A stretch of DNA of 64,000 nucleotides from Anaerolineae bacterium (GTDB lineage: Bacteria; Chloroflexota; Anaerolineae; Aggregatilineales; J027): the NCBI GenBank assembly GCA_008933735.1, contig WBUL01000003.1, positions 186,001 through 250,000 of the forward strand, read 5' to 3'. The notes under the pieces were generated by a model. It was not told the origin of the DNA, ran no database searches, and worked only from the letters and a program-made list of their open reading frames with translations. The first letter of the stretch is position 1. Each line of letters starts with the position of its first letter. Shown piece by piece: positions 54,001 to 62,691 of the stretch. The position numbers and the translations under genes were made by a program.

Positions 54001-54134
54001 TGGTGTTGGGTGCGATGGGCGCGATGGCGGATGTGCTGGGGCATGGTCTGGTCGATATGGCCTTTTTTAATATTAATTTGAGTTATGTCTTTGCCATCTT
54101 ACTGGCGATGGTGATCCACCTCGATCAGAACTAG
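51066..54134 (+). CDS. fusion: GH-A-like extracellular domain plus O-antigen ligase
   Basis: 1022 residues. TM1 (residues ~6-24) leads to an outside domain (~50-380) resembling clan GH-A hydrolases such as GH39/GH5: FVWIRQPFLWSEIEPEPG, WARHP, and YQIWDEPNIEEHW with acid/base Glu169. The usual nucleophile position reads PLWGSNWGW (Asn290), so hydrolysis is doubtful. A beta-rich region (~390-500) follows, then about ten membrane helices of the Wzy_C/WaaL family with RVNLWRSSLQLIQDRPITGVG and SHPHNLLLDYWVRLGMLG, which hold the Arg and His expected of ligases. The ligase joins lipid-linked glycans to an acceptor outside the membrane. The GH-like part may hold the glycan. Confidence 0.88.
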   Translation: MQNRWLFFWVSGLVAVIAFGAWRAAISHYEVKTRGFELATREENVPYRLPLAGVNVELTQYDDPSAELQKIAELGFVWIRQPFLWSEIEPEPGRYQWALYDKIVEAAAAFDGELKIVALLDSTPQWARHPDAFGHPFAPPASPADYGAFARAVADRYGDQIDFYQIWDEPNIEEHWGNLNPRPALYVAMLEAAYKNIHAVDPVAMVIAAALAPNVEDGPDNINDPDYLRAIYELGGKAYFDAAAGKPYGFNSPPNDRAVDKDTLNFSRLILLREEMVQQGDGDKPLWGSNWGWNALPESWTGPPSIWGQVSFSARLSYTKQALERAQQEWPWVGGLILQHWQPDAPPDDPIQGFAVSPQADQWQGVVPDQVAMHPGLYPAVNPYASYEGDWEFGELGADAGPDAAQNTITIQFEGTEFALSVRRGDYLSYLLVTIDDEPANALPRNNDGDAFIALTSQKREPAIDLIIAAENLSPGPHTAVIIHRPELGDDQWPIVGFAVAAQPDISKLPQNLALGVLAGALLTMTLAGLRLPWGNIRLPSAASLRNIGDMALGLLFSTIVMGGTLLTWHETITAALRRDLPTLLATLATSSILYFSPSTWITLIAIIILGVVIFSRPWVGVLQILFWAAFYTSTTDALFRTLATVEVMLGITTAAVFARWLYDYSRTKGALAVRLHPLDLCMLALVGLGFLSLTWSDLLPEALRELRVMLVEPAVFYLLVRLLRPDKRDVAFLAETLLFTGFMLSAVGLVQFFVTETAVVVAEGGTRRLASVYGSPNGLGLMLGRCLPFALAYLIVPVGEWRKILALISGATMLIALALSQSVGAILLGVPAAFVVVILGWRGKKALPILGGLAAAGAFALIPLSRLIPRLRQITDFENNTTVFRVNLWRSSLQLIQDRPITGVGLDQFLYTYRSRYILPEAWADPDLSHPHNLLLDYWVRLGMLGVLLGLITQVFFWKQALHIYQKVRHTDPLCFALVLGAMGAMADVLGHGLVDMAFFNINLSYVFAILLAMVIHLDQN

Positions 54135-54188
54135 ACTTGCCGTGATCCCAACCCCCTGCATACAATATCCCCAAGAGGAAGTGCGGCG

Positions 54189-54740
54189 ATGGAAACCAGC
54201 CTGAATCATGTTACATTGAAACTCATCCAGGGCAACCTGACCGAACTGGTGGTTGATGCTATCGTCAATTCCACGACGACAGACTTTGATTTGACGCTGG
54301 GCACAGGTGAGCAGATTCTCCGTAAGGGCGGGATGAGCATTCGGGCGGCTGTGCAGCAGCATATTCCGGGTGAGGAAGGACAGTCGGTTTTAACGACCGC
54401 CGGAAATCTGCCCTCAAGATATGTCATCCACGCTGTTGGCCCCCGGATGGGCAGCGGCAATGAGCGCGGTAAACTCGCCAGCGCAGTCTGGAATACCCTT
54501 AAGCTGGCAGTACAGCATCAGCTAGCCTCAATCGCCTTCCCACCGATTTCCATTGGCGCACTGGGCTATCCCGTTGAAGGCTGCGCGACCGTCATGGCAC
54601 AAAAAATCGTGGATTTCACGTTTGAAGATACCGTCCCCCTCAAGACCATCATTGTCTGTCTGGAAACCGCCTCCACTTTCCACATTTTTGAGCAGGCGTT
54701 TCGACGAGAAGTTGAAACTGCCCGTGCAGACGCCCCCTAA
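54189..54740 (+). CDS. macrodomain protein
   Basis: 183 residues of the macrodomain fold, which binds ADP-ribose or related nucleotides. VDAIVNSTTTDF stands where most members have NAAN, then GTGEQILRKGGMSIRAAV in place of the usual GGGVAGAI helix, LPSRYVIHAVGP, and IAFPPISIGALGYPVEGCA with the conserved Gly-rich loop. The Asn is kept but the next residues differ, so catalytic de-ADP-ribosylation is not assured. It stands alone inside a polysaccharide locus, 54 bases after the ligase fusion and 63 before UXS. Confidence 0.85.
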   Translation: METSLNHVTLKLIQGNLTELVVDAIVNSTTTDFDLTLGTGEQILRKGGMSIRAAVQQHIPGEEGQSVLTTAGNLPSRYVIHAVGPRMGSGNERGKLASAVWNTLKLAVQHQLASIAFPPISIGALGYPVEGCATVMAQKIVDFTFEDTVPLKTIIVCLETASTFHIFEQAFRREVETARADAP

Positions 54741-54803
54741 TCGCTCTTAGCGAAAACAAACTCCTGTGTTAAACTTCTTTGGTTTTGACTGTAGGAGTGT
54801 AAG

Positions 54804-55760
54804 GTGCGTGTTTTAATTACAGGCGCAGCAGGCTTCCTGGGATCGCACTTGTGTGATCGGTTTATACAGGAAGGTCACACCGTTGTGGCGATGGACAACC
54901 TGATAACAGGATCGACCAAAAACATTGAACATCTCGCGGGCAACGAACAGTTCTCGTTCATCAAGCATGATGTTTCTAACTATATTTTTGTCCCTGGGAA
55001 AATCGATGCGGTCCTGCATTTTGCCTCACCTGCCAGCCCGATTGACTATCTGAGATACCCCATCCAGACCCTGAAGGTCGGCGCATTGGGAACGCATAAC
55101 GCCCTGGGAGTAGCTCTGGAAAAAGGCGCGAGGTTCCTCCTGGCTTCCACTTCCGAAATTTATGGTGATCCGCTGGTGCATCCGCAGAAAGAAGATTACC
55201 CCGGCAATGTCGATTCGATTGGCCCGCGCGGGGTGTACGACGAAGCCAAACGATTTGCCGAAGCCCTGACGATGGCTTACTACCGTACCCATCGACTTCA
55301 AACCCGGATTGCCCGTATTTTTAATACGTTCGGCCCCCGGATGCGCCTCCATGATGGGCGGGTTGTTCCCACCTTTATCCGGCAGGCATTGCAGGGTGAG
55401 CCGCTGACTGCCTACGGAGATGGGCGGCAGACCCGCAGCTTTTGTTACGTCGCCGATTTGATTGAAGGGATTTATCGCCTGCTCAACAGTGATTTTGCTG
55501 ACCCGGTCAATCTCGGCAATCCCAATGAAATGACCATCGTGCAGTTCGCTGAGATTATTAATCGGCTAACCGATAATCCCGGCGGCATCGTCTTTGAGGA
55601 CAAACGCATCGAAGGCGACCCACAAATTCGCCAACCCGATATTAGCCGGGCGAGAAATGTCCTCGGTTGGGAGCCCAAAGTTTCGCTGGAAGAAGGTCTA
55701 CAGATCACCATTGAGTACTACCAGAAAACTGGTGTCAACAGCACTGATACCACCGCGTGA
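54804..55760 (+). CDS. UDP-glucuronate decarboxylase (UDP-xylose synthase)
   Basis: 318 residues, extended SDR. The NAD motif is [38 protein letters not shown] is diagnostic of UXS, as are STSEIYGDP, the YDEAKR Tyr/Lys pair, [10 protein letters not shown] and [18 protein letters not shown]. It converts UDP-glucuronate to UDP-xylose, a donor for surface glycans. It starts with GTG, with AGGAG about 10 bases upstream. Its 3' end overlaps the next gene's likely start. Confidence 0.95.
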   Translation: MRVLITGAAGFLGSHLCDRFIQEGHTVVAMDNLITGSTKNIEHLAGNEQFSFIKHDVSNYIFVPGKIDAVLHFASPASPIDYLRYPIQTLKVGALGTHNALGVALEKGARFLLASTSEIYGDPLVHPQKEDYPGNVDSIGPRGVYDEAKRFAEALTMAYYRTHRLQTRIARIFNTFGPRMRLHDGRVVPTFIRQALQGEPLTAYGDGRQTRSFCYVADLIEGIYRLLNSDFADPVNLGNPNEMTIVQFAEIINRLTDNPGGIVFEDKRIEGDPQIRQPDISRARNVLGWEPKVSLEEGLQITIEYYQKTGVNSTDTTA

Positions 55761-57183
55761 GGCGGTTCTGGCGGCGATCACAGGCTTAGCGGCAGCGCTG
55801 CTGCCTCTGCCAGTCTTTGCCGTTTTGCTGGGCGGCGGCCTTTTGGGGATGGTGATTCTCGTTGAACCCGTTCTTGCGCTGGTTGTTACCCTCAGTATTG
55901 CCCCGCTCAAAACTCTGATCGAAACCGAAGCTCCTCTCCAGCTCCCTTTAGATGTTGGACAGATCACGCTGTTTATTTTTGTCGGTGTCTGGATCTTACG
56001 CCGTGTGGCTGACAGAGAACGCCATTTCTACTATCCGAAACTGCTGCTGTTTGCCATCGGATATTTTCTGCTGATGGCCTCGTTCAGCCTGTGGGGTGCC
56101 TATTCAACATCCGCCTTCATGACCGAAATGCTTAAGTGGGCACAAATTCTCCTGCTGGTATTCCTGGTAGCGAACACACAGCGTTGGCAATGGGCATTGT
56201 TTGGCGTTGTGCTGAGCGCGGTGCTGCAAGCGGTCATCGGGCTGTGGGAATTTACAGGTGGGTCAGGTGCTGCCCATCTCTGGATACTGGATTACCGTTA
56301 TTTTCGTGCTTTCGGAACCTTCGGACAGCCGAACCCGTTTGGGGCTTTCATGGGAATGGTACTGCCGTTAGCGCTTGGTACGGCCACAGGATACGGTTGG
56401 TCGGCCTATACTGCGAGAAAATGGGAACCCCTCTGGTTGGCGCTGCTTTATGCTGGCCTGAGTCTGGTGATTCTGGCGGCGCTGTTGGCCTCCTGGAGTC
56501 GCGGGGCCTGGCTCGGATTTCTTGGGGCAGGATTGGTCATGGCGCTCTTCTTCCCGAAAAAACGCTATTATGGGCTGCTGGCAGTAGCGGTCATGAGTGT
56601 GGTGTTCCTGGGGTTGTGGCTGGGTGGTGTTCTGCCTGCCAGTTTGACAGCGCGTCTGACGAACTTCAGCCAGGATTTCACGGGTTTTGGCGATGTTCGC
56701 GGCGCAGTCATCAGCGACGAGAATTTTGCCGTTCTGGAACGCCTTGCACACTGGCAGGCAGCAGTGGAGATGGCGAATGCTCATCCACTCGTCGGGGTCG
56801 GTTTTGGCAATTACGAAACCGCTTACCCATCCTTTGGGCTGGCGAACTGGCAAAATCCGCTCGGCCACGCGCATAATTACTACTTAAATGTGCTGGCAGA
56901 AACGGGCCTGATAGGATTTCATAGTTATTTCATAATGTGGGGCTTGATAATCCTGCAAAATTGGCGTTTACTAAAAATGCCGACACCCTGGCAGCAGCGC
57001 GGTATAGTTGTGGGTCTGCTCGGTGTCTGGACATATATTGCCATTCATAGTTTCTTAGACAAACTGTATGTCAATAATCTTTTTCTGCATGTTGGTGTGA
57101 TGCTGGGCATCCTCGCGGTATTGAATCAGGAGATGTTTGTTGACCACGCTCAAAACAGCGACTCGAAGTGTGAATCCTGCTGA
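55732..57183 (+). CDS. O-antigen ligase family membrane protein
   Basis: About 483 residues with roughly ten membrane helices. The Wzy_C features are [42 protein letters not shown], and [27 protein letters not shown] followed by [19 protein letters not shown]. It is the second such ligase in 6 kb but has no fused extracellular domain. The start is unsure: the GTG at 55732 overlaps UXS by 29 bases, and the frame stays open further upstream without meaning. It overlaps gtrA-like 57137 by 47 bases. Confidence 0.85.
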   Translation: MSTALIPPREAVLAAITGLAAALLPLPVFAVLLGGGLLGMVILVEPVLALVVTLSIAPLKTLIETEAPLQLPLDVGQITLFIFVGVWILRRVADRERHFYYPKLLLFAIGYFLLMASFSLWGAYSTSAFMTEMLKWAQILLLVFLVANTQRWQWALFGVVLSAVLQAVIGLWEFTGGSGAAHLWILDYRYFRAFGTFGQPNPFGAFMGMVLPLALGTATGYGWSAYTARKWEPLWLALLYAGLSLVILAALLASWSRGAWLGFLGAGLVMALFFPKKRYYGLLAVAVMSVVFLGLWLGGVLPASLTARLTNFSQDFTGFGDVRGAVISDENFAVLERLAHWQAAVEMANAHPLVGVGFGNYETAYPSFGLANWQNPLGHAHNYYLNVLAETGLIGFHSYFIMWGLIILQNWRLLKMPTPWQQRGIVVGLLGVWTYIAIHSFLDKLYVNNLFLHVGVMLGILAVLNQEMFVDHAQNSDSKCESC

Positions 57184-57706
57184 CCGGTTCATCCTGTGGA
57201 TTGCGGGGTTTTTTGGCCCCAAAGCGAAGGAAGTGGAACGCTTCCTCAAGTTTGCACTGGTGGGGACATTTGGTGCTGTGGTGGATTTTGCGACGCTGAA
57301 TGTACTGCAATTTGTCATTCTTGTTCCCGTTCCTCCCTACCAGAATACAAAAATCGCAAGTGCCACCGGCATCGCCTTTTGTGCGGCAGTGCTCAGCAAC
57401 TTTGTCCTGAACCGTTACTGGACGTATCCTGACTCGCGCTCGCGGAGTATGCGGCGTCAGTTAGCGCAGTTTTTTCTGATTAGCATTGTCGGGTTGGTTT
57501 TCCGACTGATCTTTGTGAGTGTCAGCTACAAATATCTGGGGGACTTCAGCGCAAGCTTACTGGAAAGCCTTTCCATCAATGCGGATTGGGGCGAAGAAGC
57601 GATCTTCCAGCTTGGCACTAACGAGGCTCAGGCAATTTCCATTGTGGTCGTGTTATTCTGGAACTTTTTTGCCAACCGCTATTGGACATACAACGATGTT
57701 GAGTGA
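57137..57706 (+). CDS. GtrA-like membrane protein
   Basis: 189 residues, four membrane helices, with the GtrA-family ends KFALVGTFGAVVDFATLNVL and NFVLNRYWTY, the latter motif repeated at the C-terminus as NFFANRYWTYND. GtrA proteins are thought to flip or hold polyprenyl-linked sugars during glycan modification. Starts at TTG 57137 or 57140, with AGGAG just upstream, inside the ligase gene. Its stop overlaps the next GTG start (GTGA). Confidence 0.9.
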   Translation: MLTTLKTATRSVNPADRFILWIAGFFGPKAKEVERFLKFALVGTFGAVVDFATLNVLQFVILVPVPPYQNTKIASATGIAFCAAVLSNFVLNRYWTYPDSRSRSMRRQLAQFFLISIVGLVFRLIFVSVSYKYLGDFSASLLESLSINADWGEEAIFQLGTNEAQAISIVVVLFWNFFANRYWTYNDVE

Positions 57707-58836
57707 TCGGGATTGATTATACCGCCGCCTACGAACAGGGCGCGGGCATTGGGCGGCTGGTGCGGCAGTTAATTCATGCCCTTGCCGTCGAAGATTCAAC
57801 CACTCCCTATAAACTGTTTGTCGCGGGTGCAGCTTCCGCGCAACTCCCTCCCGCCCCCGGAGCAAATTTCCGCTGGTATCCAACCCGCGTGACGCCGCGT
57901 TGGTTTTCCAGGCTGTGGTTTCGGGCGCGGCTGTACTGGCCGATTGAGTTTTTTATTGGGTCAGTAAAACTCTATCATGCGACGGACTTTACGCTTCCCC
58001 CGACATTCCCCGGCACAAAAACCATTCTCACTGTGCATGACTTATCGTTTGTCCGCTCCCCGGATACCCTCCCGCACGCGCTGAAAACCTATCTTGATCA
58101 TGCCGTACCCTGGTCGGTCACACGGGCGTCGCATGTGCTGGCTGATTCTCAAGCTACCAAAGATGACCTGATTGAGCTTTACGGCACCCCTGCGGAAAAA
58201 ATTACCGTGCTGCTCAGCGGGGTGGATGCACGCTTTGAACCCATCTCCGATTCAGGGCGCATCCAGGCGGTGCGGGCGAAATATAAAATTCCTGATGGCC
58301 CTTATATTTTTTCGATTGGCACGGTGCAGCCACGCAAAAATTATCCACGCTTGGTGCAGGCGTTGCATCAGCTAGGAAAAAATTTTTCACATGTGAATCT
58401 GGTCATTGCAGGGGGGAAAGGCTGGCTGGACAGCCCTATTTACGACACCATCCGGCAGTCAGGCATGACCGAACGGGTACACTTCACCGGATTTGCCGAT
58501 GACCGCGATATTCCCGCCCTTTACAGTGCCGCTACTTTAACCGCTTACCCGTCGCTGTATGAAGGCTTCGGATTTCCAATTGTTGAATCAATGGCCTGCG
58601 GCACCCCTGTGATTACAAGCAATGTGTCATCCATGCCGGAAGTGGCTGGAAACGCGGCGATTCTGGTGAATCCGTATGATGTGGATGCCCTGAGCGATGG
58701 GATTCGCGTGCTATTGACGGATACCAGCCTTCGGGCGACACTTATTGAACGAGGCTTACAGCAGGCCAGCCGCTTTACCTGGCAAAAAGCGGCCCTGGAA
58801 CTCAAAGAAATTTATCAGCGTGTGATGGAAAGTTAA
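57703..58836 (+). CDS. GT4-family glycosyltransferase
   Basis: 377 residues of GT-B fold. The N-terminal half has IGIDYTAAYEQGAGIGRLVRQL (donor/acceptor Gly loop) and LYHATDFTLPP; the C-terminal nucleotide-sugar half has IFSIGTVQPRKNYPRLVQAL, VHFTGFADDRDIPALYSAA and the E-x7-E motif in YPSLYEGFGFPIVESMACGTPVI. It transfers a sugar, often mannose, from a nucleotide donor to a lipid-linked or glycan acceptor. Translationally coupled to the GtrA-like gene. The substrate is unknown. Confidence 0.92.
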   Translation: MIGIDYTAAYEQGAGIGRLVRQLIHALAVEDSTTPYKLFVAGAASAQLPPAPGANFRWYPTRVTPRWFSRLWFRARLYWPIEFFIGSVKLYHATDFTLPPTFPGTKTILTVHDLSFVRSPDTLPHALKTYLDHAVPWSVTRASHVLADSQATKDDLIELYGTPAEKITVLLSGVDARFEPISDSGRIQAVRAKYKIPDGPYIFSIGTVQPRKNYPRLVQALHQLGKNFSHVNLVIAGGKGWLDSPIYDTIRQSGMTERVHFTGFADDRDIPALYSAATLTAYPSLYEGFGFPIVESMACGTPVITSNVSSMPEVAGNAAILVNPYDVDALSDGIRVLLTDTSLRATLIERGLQQASRFTWQKAALELKEIYQRVMES

Positions 58837-58840
58837 AACA

Positions 58841-59305
58841 ATGCAGTCGAAACCGATTTCCGCCTCCCGAATCACCTTGAGTCAGATGATGGGGCCGCAG
58901 GATACGAATTCGTATGGCAATGTGCATGGCGGGATCATCATGAAACTGGTCGATGAGGCAGGTGCGATTGCCGCGATGCGCCATGCCCAAAAACCGGTTG
59001 TGACAGTCGCCGTTGATTCGATGACTTTTAAGGAGCCGATTCGGATTGGTGACTTGATCATCGTGAGCGCGGAATTGACCTACGTGGGTCGAACCTCCAT
59101 GGAAGTTCGGGTTGAGGTTCGCGCAGAACATCCGATTCACGGCTCTGGACGAATCACCAATTCGGCATATCTGGTTTACGTCGCTCTGGACAGCGATGGG
59201 AGGCCAGGTGAGGTGCCGCCCCTGCTGCTGGAAACTGAGGACGAAAAACTACGCTGGGAAGCCGCCCGTGAACGCCAGCAGCGCCGCAAGCTGACGAAAG
59301 GATAA
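58841..59305 (+). CDS. acyl-CoA thioesterase (hotdog fold, YciA/YkhA type)
   Basis: 154 residues. The hotdog signature is the TLSQMMGPQDTNSYGNVHGGIIMKLVDEAGAIAA stretch (residues 12-45) with the active-site Asn/Gly-Asn-Val-His-Gly-Gly and Asp, then TVAVDSMTFKEPIRIGDLI and TYVGRTSMEVRVEV. It hydrolyses acyl-CoA to free acid and CoA. It follows the glycosyltransferase by four bases and precedes the BchI-like gene by four, so it is in one transcript with both although their functions differ. Confidence 0.92.
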   Translation: MQSKPISASRITLSQMMGPQDTNSYGNVHGGIIMKLVDEAGAIAAMRHAQKPVVTVAVDSMTFKEPIRIGDLIIVSAELTYVGRTSMEVRVEVRAEHPIHGSGRITNSAYLVYVALDSDGRPGEVPPLLLETEDEKLRWEAARERQQRRKLTKG

Positions 59306-59309
59306 AGTC

Positions 59310-60434
59310 ATGACGGATAAAAGAGACTTCCTGCCTGACCTCGGAGATCGGAAATCCACCTTGCTGGATTTGCTCAATCAGTCCGGGGCACGTGCCGTGC
59401 TGCGAAAACCGCGTGTGGATTTAGGACTGGCGGAGCAGCTTCCATATCCCTTTCTGGCGATGGTTAAGCAGGTCGAAATGCGTATTGCCCTGATGCTGGC
59501 AGTCATTAATCCGGCGATTGGCGGTGTGCTGCTGATTGGCCCGCGTGGGACAGGCAAAACCACCTGTGTTCGCAGTCTGACCGGTATCCTGCCTGAAATG
59601 GAAATGGAAGATGTCACTGCCGACCCCGACCCAACCGGAAAATTTCCAACTTACTGGGATACGGTAAAAATCGTCGAACTTCCCCTTAATGCCCGCCTGG
59701 AAGAAGTCGTCGGCGGGATTAACGAGCGAATTTCCATCCAGCAGAATCGGGTCAAGCTGGAACCGGGGATTCTCTCGCGGGCAAATCGCAATCTGCTCTA
59801 CATTGATGAAGTGAATCTGCTGGATGACCATATCACGGATGCTATTCTGGATGCCGCAGCACAGGGGAGTTTTACAGTCCGGCGCGGCGCGATGGCGGGC
59901 ACTTTTGAGGCGAGATTTGTGCTGATTGGCTCGATGAATCCCGAAGAAGGACGTCTTCGCCCGCAAATTATGGACCGGTTTGGTCTGCGGGTGCCGGTGC
60001 GCGGCCTGACCGACCCGCAAGATCGTCTGGAAGTTTACCAGCGTGTCCGGGAATATCGGGAAGACCCACGCGGTTTTGCGGCAAAATGGGCGGATGTTAC
60101 CAATGATACCCGCGAGCTCGTGGGAGCGGCTCGTGAACTGCTCAAACAAACGGTGATCCATGATGACGCTATTGAATTGGGTTTGCGCCTGGTCAACGAC
60201 CTGGATGTAGACTCACACCGCGCCGAATACACGATGTTTGAAGCCGCCCGCGCTCATGCAGCCGCCGATGGGCGGGATGTGGCCGACGTGGATGATCTAC
60301 GGGTTGTAGCACCCATGGCTTTGCGTCAGCGCCGCAGCCAGTTCATGGTGGACTTTTTCAGGCGGCAGGACGAGGAAGACGACCATATCCGTCACACCAT
60401 CGACCAGATGTTAGGTGAAAAACATGCCAGCTAA
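59310..60434 (+). CDS. magnesium-chelatase subunit I-like AAA+ ATPase
   Basis: 374 residues. Walker A is GPRGTGKTT near residue 80, Walker B LLYIDEVNLLDDH near 166, sensor SMNPEEGRLRPQIMDRFGLRV near 210 with the Arg finger region, and a C-terminal helical lid. These blocks match BchI/ChlI, which powers Mg insertion into protoporphyrin, but the family also includes cobalt/nickel chelatase and other MoxR-like ATPases. No bchD, bchH or other pigment gene is in the window, so photosynthesis cannot be inferred from it. Confidence 0.88.
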   Translation: MTDKRDFLPDLGDRKSTLLDLLNQSGARAVLRKPRVDLGLAEQLPYPFLAMVKQVEMRIALMLAVINPAIGGVLLIGPRGTGKTTCVRSLTGILPEMEMEDVTADPDPTGKFPTYWDTVKIVELPLNARLEEVVGGINERISIQQNRVKLEPGILSRANRNLLYIDEVNLLDDHITDAILDAAAQGSFTVRRGAMAGTFEARFVLIGSMNPEEGRLRPQIMDRFGLRVPVRGLTDPQDRLEVYQRVREYREDPRGFAAKWADVTNDTRELVGAARELLKQTVIHDDAIELGLRLVNDLDVDSHRAEYTMFEAARAHAAADGRDVADVDDLRVVAPMALRQRRSQFMVDFFRRQDEEDDHIRHTIDQMLGEKHAS

Positions 60435-61098
60435 GCGGCATCCTCTTTACAGGGCGCGTCACTGGCTGATTGTGCTGTGGCTGGCCGCGTTCGCGTTTTA
60501 CCATATGGCCTGGTCTGCTCATAAAACCGCCTTTGCGACGCAGAATGCCTTTGACCTCGCTGAACAGGTCAGCATCCATCCCGCCATTCGTGCTGAATCG
60601 CCGACCCTGCGTACGTCAGGGCTCCTGCGGCTGTCCATTCCCCTGATGGCTTTTGGGATCGCGCTGACGGGGTTGTTGTATGAAGACATCCGATGGCGCT
60701 GGCGCTGGCGTGGATTGGCTTTGCTGGTGGCACTGCGAGCTATCCCTCCAGAGAGTGATCTGCGTCCGATCAGCGATTTGCCGGATAAAGCGAATGCATT
60801 CCAACTTGCCCTACTTACCGCATTAGGACTCATTCTGGTATTGGCGACCCTTCCACAGCCCATCAGGGTATGGATGCAGCGCCATCTGTCGGCTGTAGAG
60901 GCAGGTCTCTGTTCGCTGGCCCTGGTGCTGCCAATGATAGGGTTAGAGCGGGCACTCCGGCTGTGGAATGAATTGAATTTAGAAGTTAGTCTCGGCGGTG
61001 GGGCGGTGCTCTATGTGGCCGCGCTGATCGGAATTGGTGCGTTAGTGCTTAGACATTTAAAAGCAAACGACCCCGTTTTAAGCGAGGCCGTGTCCTAA
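60424..61098 (+). CDS. integral membrane protein, unknown
   Basis: About 224 residues with five likely membrane helices (near residues 12-28, 65-85, 128-145, 160-175 and 195-215) and a Trp/Arg-rich stretch (EDIRWRWRWRGL) between the second and the third. No family recognised. The ATG at 60424 has AGGTG six bases upstream and lies inside the end of the ATPase gene, so the two are translated together. Possible partner of the AAA+ ATPase, by position only. Convergent with acpP. Confidence 0.65.
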   Translation: MPAKRHPLYRARHWLIVLWLAAFAFYHMAWSAHKTAFATQNAFDLAEQVSIHPAIRAESPTLRTSGLLRLSIPLMAFGIALTGLLYEDIRWRWRWRGLALLVALRAIPPESDLRPISDLPDKANAFQLALLTALGLILVLATLPQPIRVWMQRHLSAVEAGLCSLALVLPMIGLERALRLWNELNLEVSLGGGAVLYVAALIGIGALVLRHLKANDPVLSEAVS

Positions 61099-61110
61099 AA
61101 CACAGTAGGA

Positions 61111-61353
61111 TTAACCAGTCATCCGTTCGTCGATGTATTTGACCGCTTCGCCAACGGTGGTAATAGCCTGGGCTTCTTCGTCCGAAATTTCGCCGCCAAA
61201 TTCTTCCTCGAACGCCATGATAAGTTCAACAAGGTCGAGGCTGTCTGCTTCCAAATCCTCGCGGAAGTTGGCGTTCAGCGTGACCCGATCTCGTTCCACG
61301 CCCAGCAGATCAACGATAATGTCAGTCACACGCTCCTGTGTGTTGGAAGCCAT
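61111..61353 (-). CDS. acpP: acyl carrier protein
   Basis: 80 residues, acidic. The phosphopantetheine attachment site is the Ser of [12 protein letters not shown] (Ser38), with FREDLEAD before and [27 protein letters not shown] after, as in fatty-acid ACPs. It carries growing acyl chains in fatty-acid synthesis. GGAG precedes the ATG at 61353 by about ten bases. It is divergent from the isoprenoid isomerase gene; no other fatty-acid gene is adjacent. Confidence 0.95.
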   Translation of the reverse strand: MASNTQERVTDIIVDLLGVERDRVTLNANFREDLEADSLDLVELIMAFEEEFGGEISDEEAQAITTVGEAVKYIDERMTG

Positions 61354-61496
61354 CTGTTTTTTCCTCCAGAAAATTGTTGTCGTACCATTGTACAGGGTTT
61401 GCTATATTCGCTATAAGGCAAGCGCTGATTATATCGCAACATTTCAAGCGTTGTCACTAATCAGTTAGAATAGCCAGTTTAAAGGAACACTTCTGC

Positions 61497-62525
61497 ATGT
61501 CAAAAGTCACGGAACAGCGCAAGGAAGAACACATTAGCATTAATCTGGAGCAGAATGTCCAGTTCCCAACCCTGACCACCGGCTTAGAAAACTATCGATT
61601 TCTTCATCGTGCGCTGCCAGAACTCAACCTGAGTGAGATCGATACTTCCGTAACCGTCTTCGGGAAAAAACTGCGTTCACCGCTGTTCATGTCCTCCATG
61701 ACAGGAGGTACAGATCGCGCCAGCAAAATTAACCGCAACCTGGCACAGGCCGCCCAGCAGTATGGACTAGCAATGGGGGTCGGGTCGCAGCGTGCTGCGA
61801 TTGAAAATGTCGCCCTGGGGGAAACTTTCTATGTCCGTGATCTTGCCCCGGACATTCTGTTGTTTGCCAACCTTGGCGCGGTGCAGTTGAACTATGGCTA
61901 CGGCGTGGATCACTGCCGCAGAGCCATTGACATCATTGGAGCAGATGCACTTATCCTGCATTTCAATGTGCTCCAGGAAGCGGTTCAGCCAGAAGGGGAT
62001 ACCAATTTCCGGGGCCTGATTGATCGCGTGGCCGAAATCTGCGCCAAGCTACCTGTTCCCGTAATAGCAAAAGAGGTGGGATGGGGGTTCTCCGAAGCGG
62101 ATGCCAGACTGCTTGCCGAAGCAGGGGTCAGCGCGATTGACGTGGCAGGTTCCGGGGGAACTTCCTGGAGTGAAGTCGAATATCATCGCGCCCCAACAGC
62201 CTTTCATGCTCAGGTGGCACGCAGTTTCGCGGATTGGGGCATCCCAACGGCGGACGCCATTGAGTATGTCAGAAAAGCTGCTCCTGACATGATCGTTTTT
62301 GCCAGTGGTGGTTTGAAAGATGGCATTGATGTCGCCAAATGTGTGGCCCTGGGAGCGACTCTGGCGGGTATGGCGGGTCCTTTTTTGAAAGTGGCTGACC
62401 AGTCCGTTGAGGCAGTCTGTGAATTCGTCGAAATTACCCAGCGCCAGTTGGAAATTGCTATGCTTTGTTCGGGCGCGGCCAAACTGGATGAACTTGCACA
62501 AATTCCTCTTATAAAACACCCCTGA
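61497..62525 (+). CDS. fni: isopentenyl-diphosphate delta-isomerase, type II
   Basis: FMN-dependent isomerase interconverting IPP and DMAPP. 342 residues. Family blocks are [95 protein letters not shown] and [24 protein letters not shown], the last two forming the FMN phosphate site. Quoted blocks lie at residues ~65-105, 150-165, 185-225 and 262-285. Transcribed divergently from acpP. Confidence 0.96.
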   Translation: MSKVTEQRKEEHISINLEQNVQFPTLTTGLENYRFLHRALPELNLSEIDTSVTVFGKKLRSPLFMSSMTGGTDRASKINRNLAQAAQQYGLAMGVGSQRAAIENVALGETFYVRDLAPDILLFANLGAVQLNYGYGVDHCRRAIDIIGADALILHFNVLQEAVQPEGDTNFRGLIDRVAEICAKLPVPVIAKEVGWGFSEADARLLAEAGVSAIDVAGSGGTSWSEVEYHRAPTAFHAQVARSFADWGIPTADAIEYVRKAAPDMIVFASGGLKDGIDVAKCVALGATLAGMAGPFLKVADQSVEAVCEFVEITQRQLEIAMLCSGAAKLDELAQIPLIKHP

Positions 62526-62538
62526 TTATTCCAGTTGC

Positions 62539-62567
62539 TTGACATCCGTTCTCAAATGCGCTACCTT
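62539..62567 (+). promoter_or_regulatory. promoter of the LacI gene
   Basis: A perfect -35 TTGACA (62539-62544) is followed after 17 bases by TACCTT (62562-62567), a moderate -10. The first LacI-type operator (62572) begins five bases later, near the expected transcription start. Suits a promoter repressed by its own product. Confidence 0.55.
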
Positions 62568-62571
62568 TAAA

Positions 62572-62587
62572 TTGAAAGCGTTTGCAA
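62572..62587. promoter_or_regulatory. LacI-type operator 1
   Basis: TTGAAAGCGTTTGCAA, a near-palindrome with central CG. One base differs between the arms. It lies just after the promoter. It pairs with operator 2, with centres 120 bases apart. Confidence 0.65.
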
Positions 62588-62691
62588 AAAAGCAAGCACA
62601 TTTGTGACAGCATATCTGTGCGTCACGATTAATCTTTGTCGTAAGATCGCTGTTGGTGCGATGGAAGTGTATTCTTTTTTTAGTCCTGCTT

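Noticed and set aside
59310..60434. taking the BchI-like gene as proof of photosynthesis
   Set aside because: No other pigment or reaction-centre gene is in the window; the family also has non-photosynthetic members.
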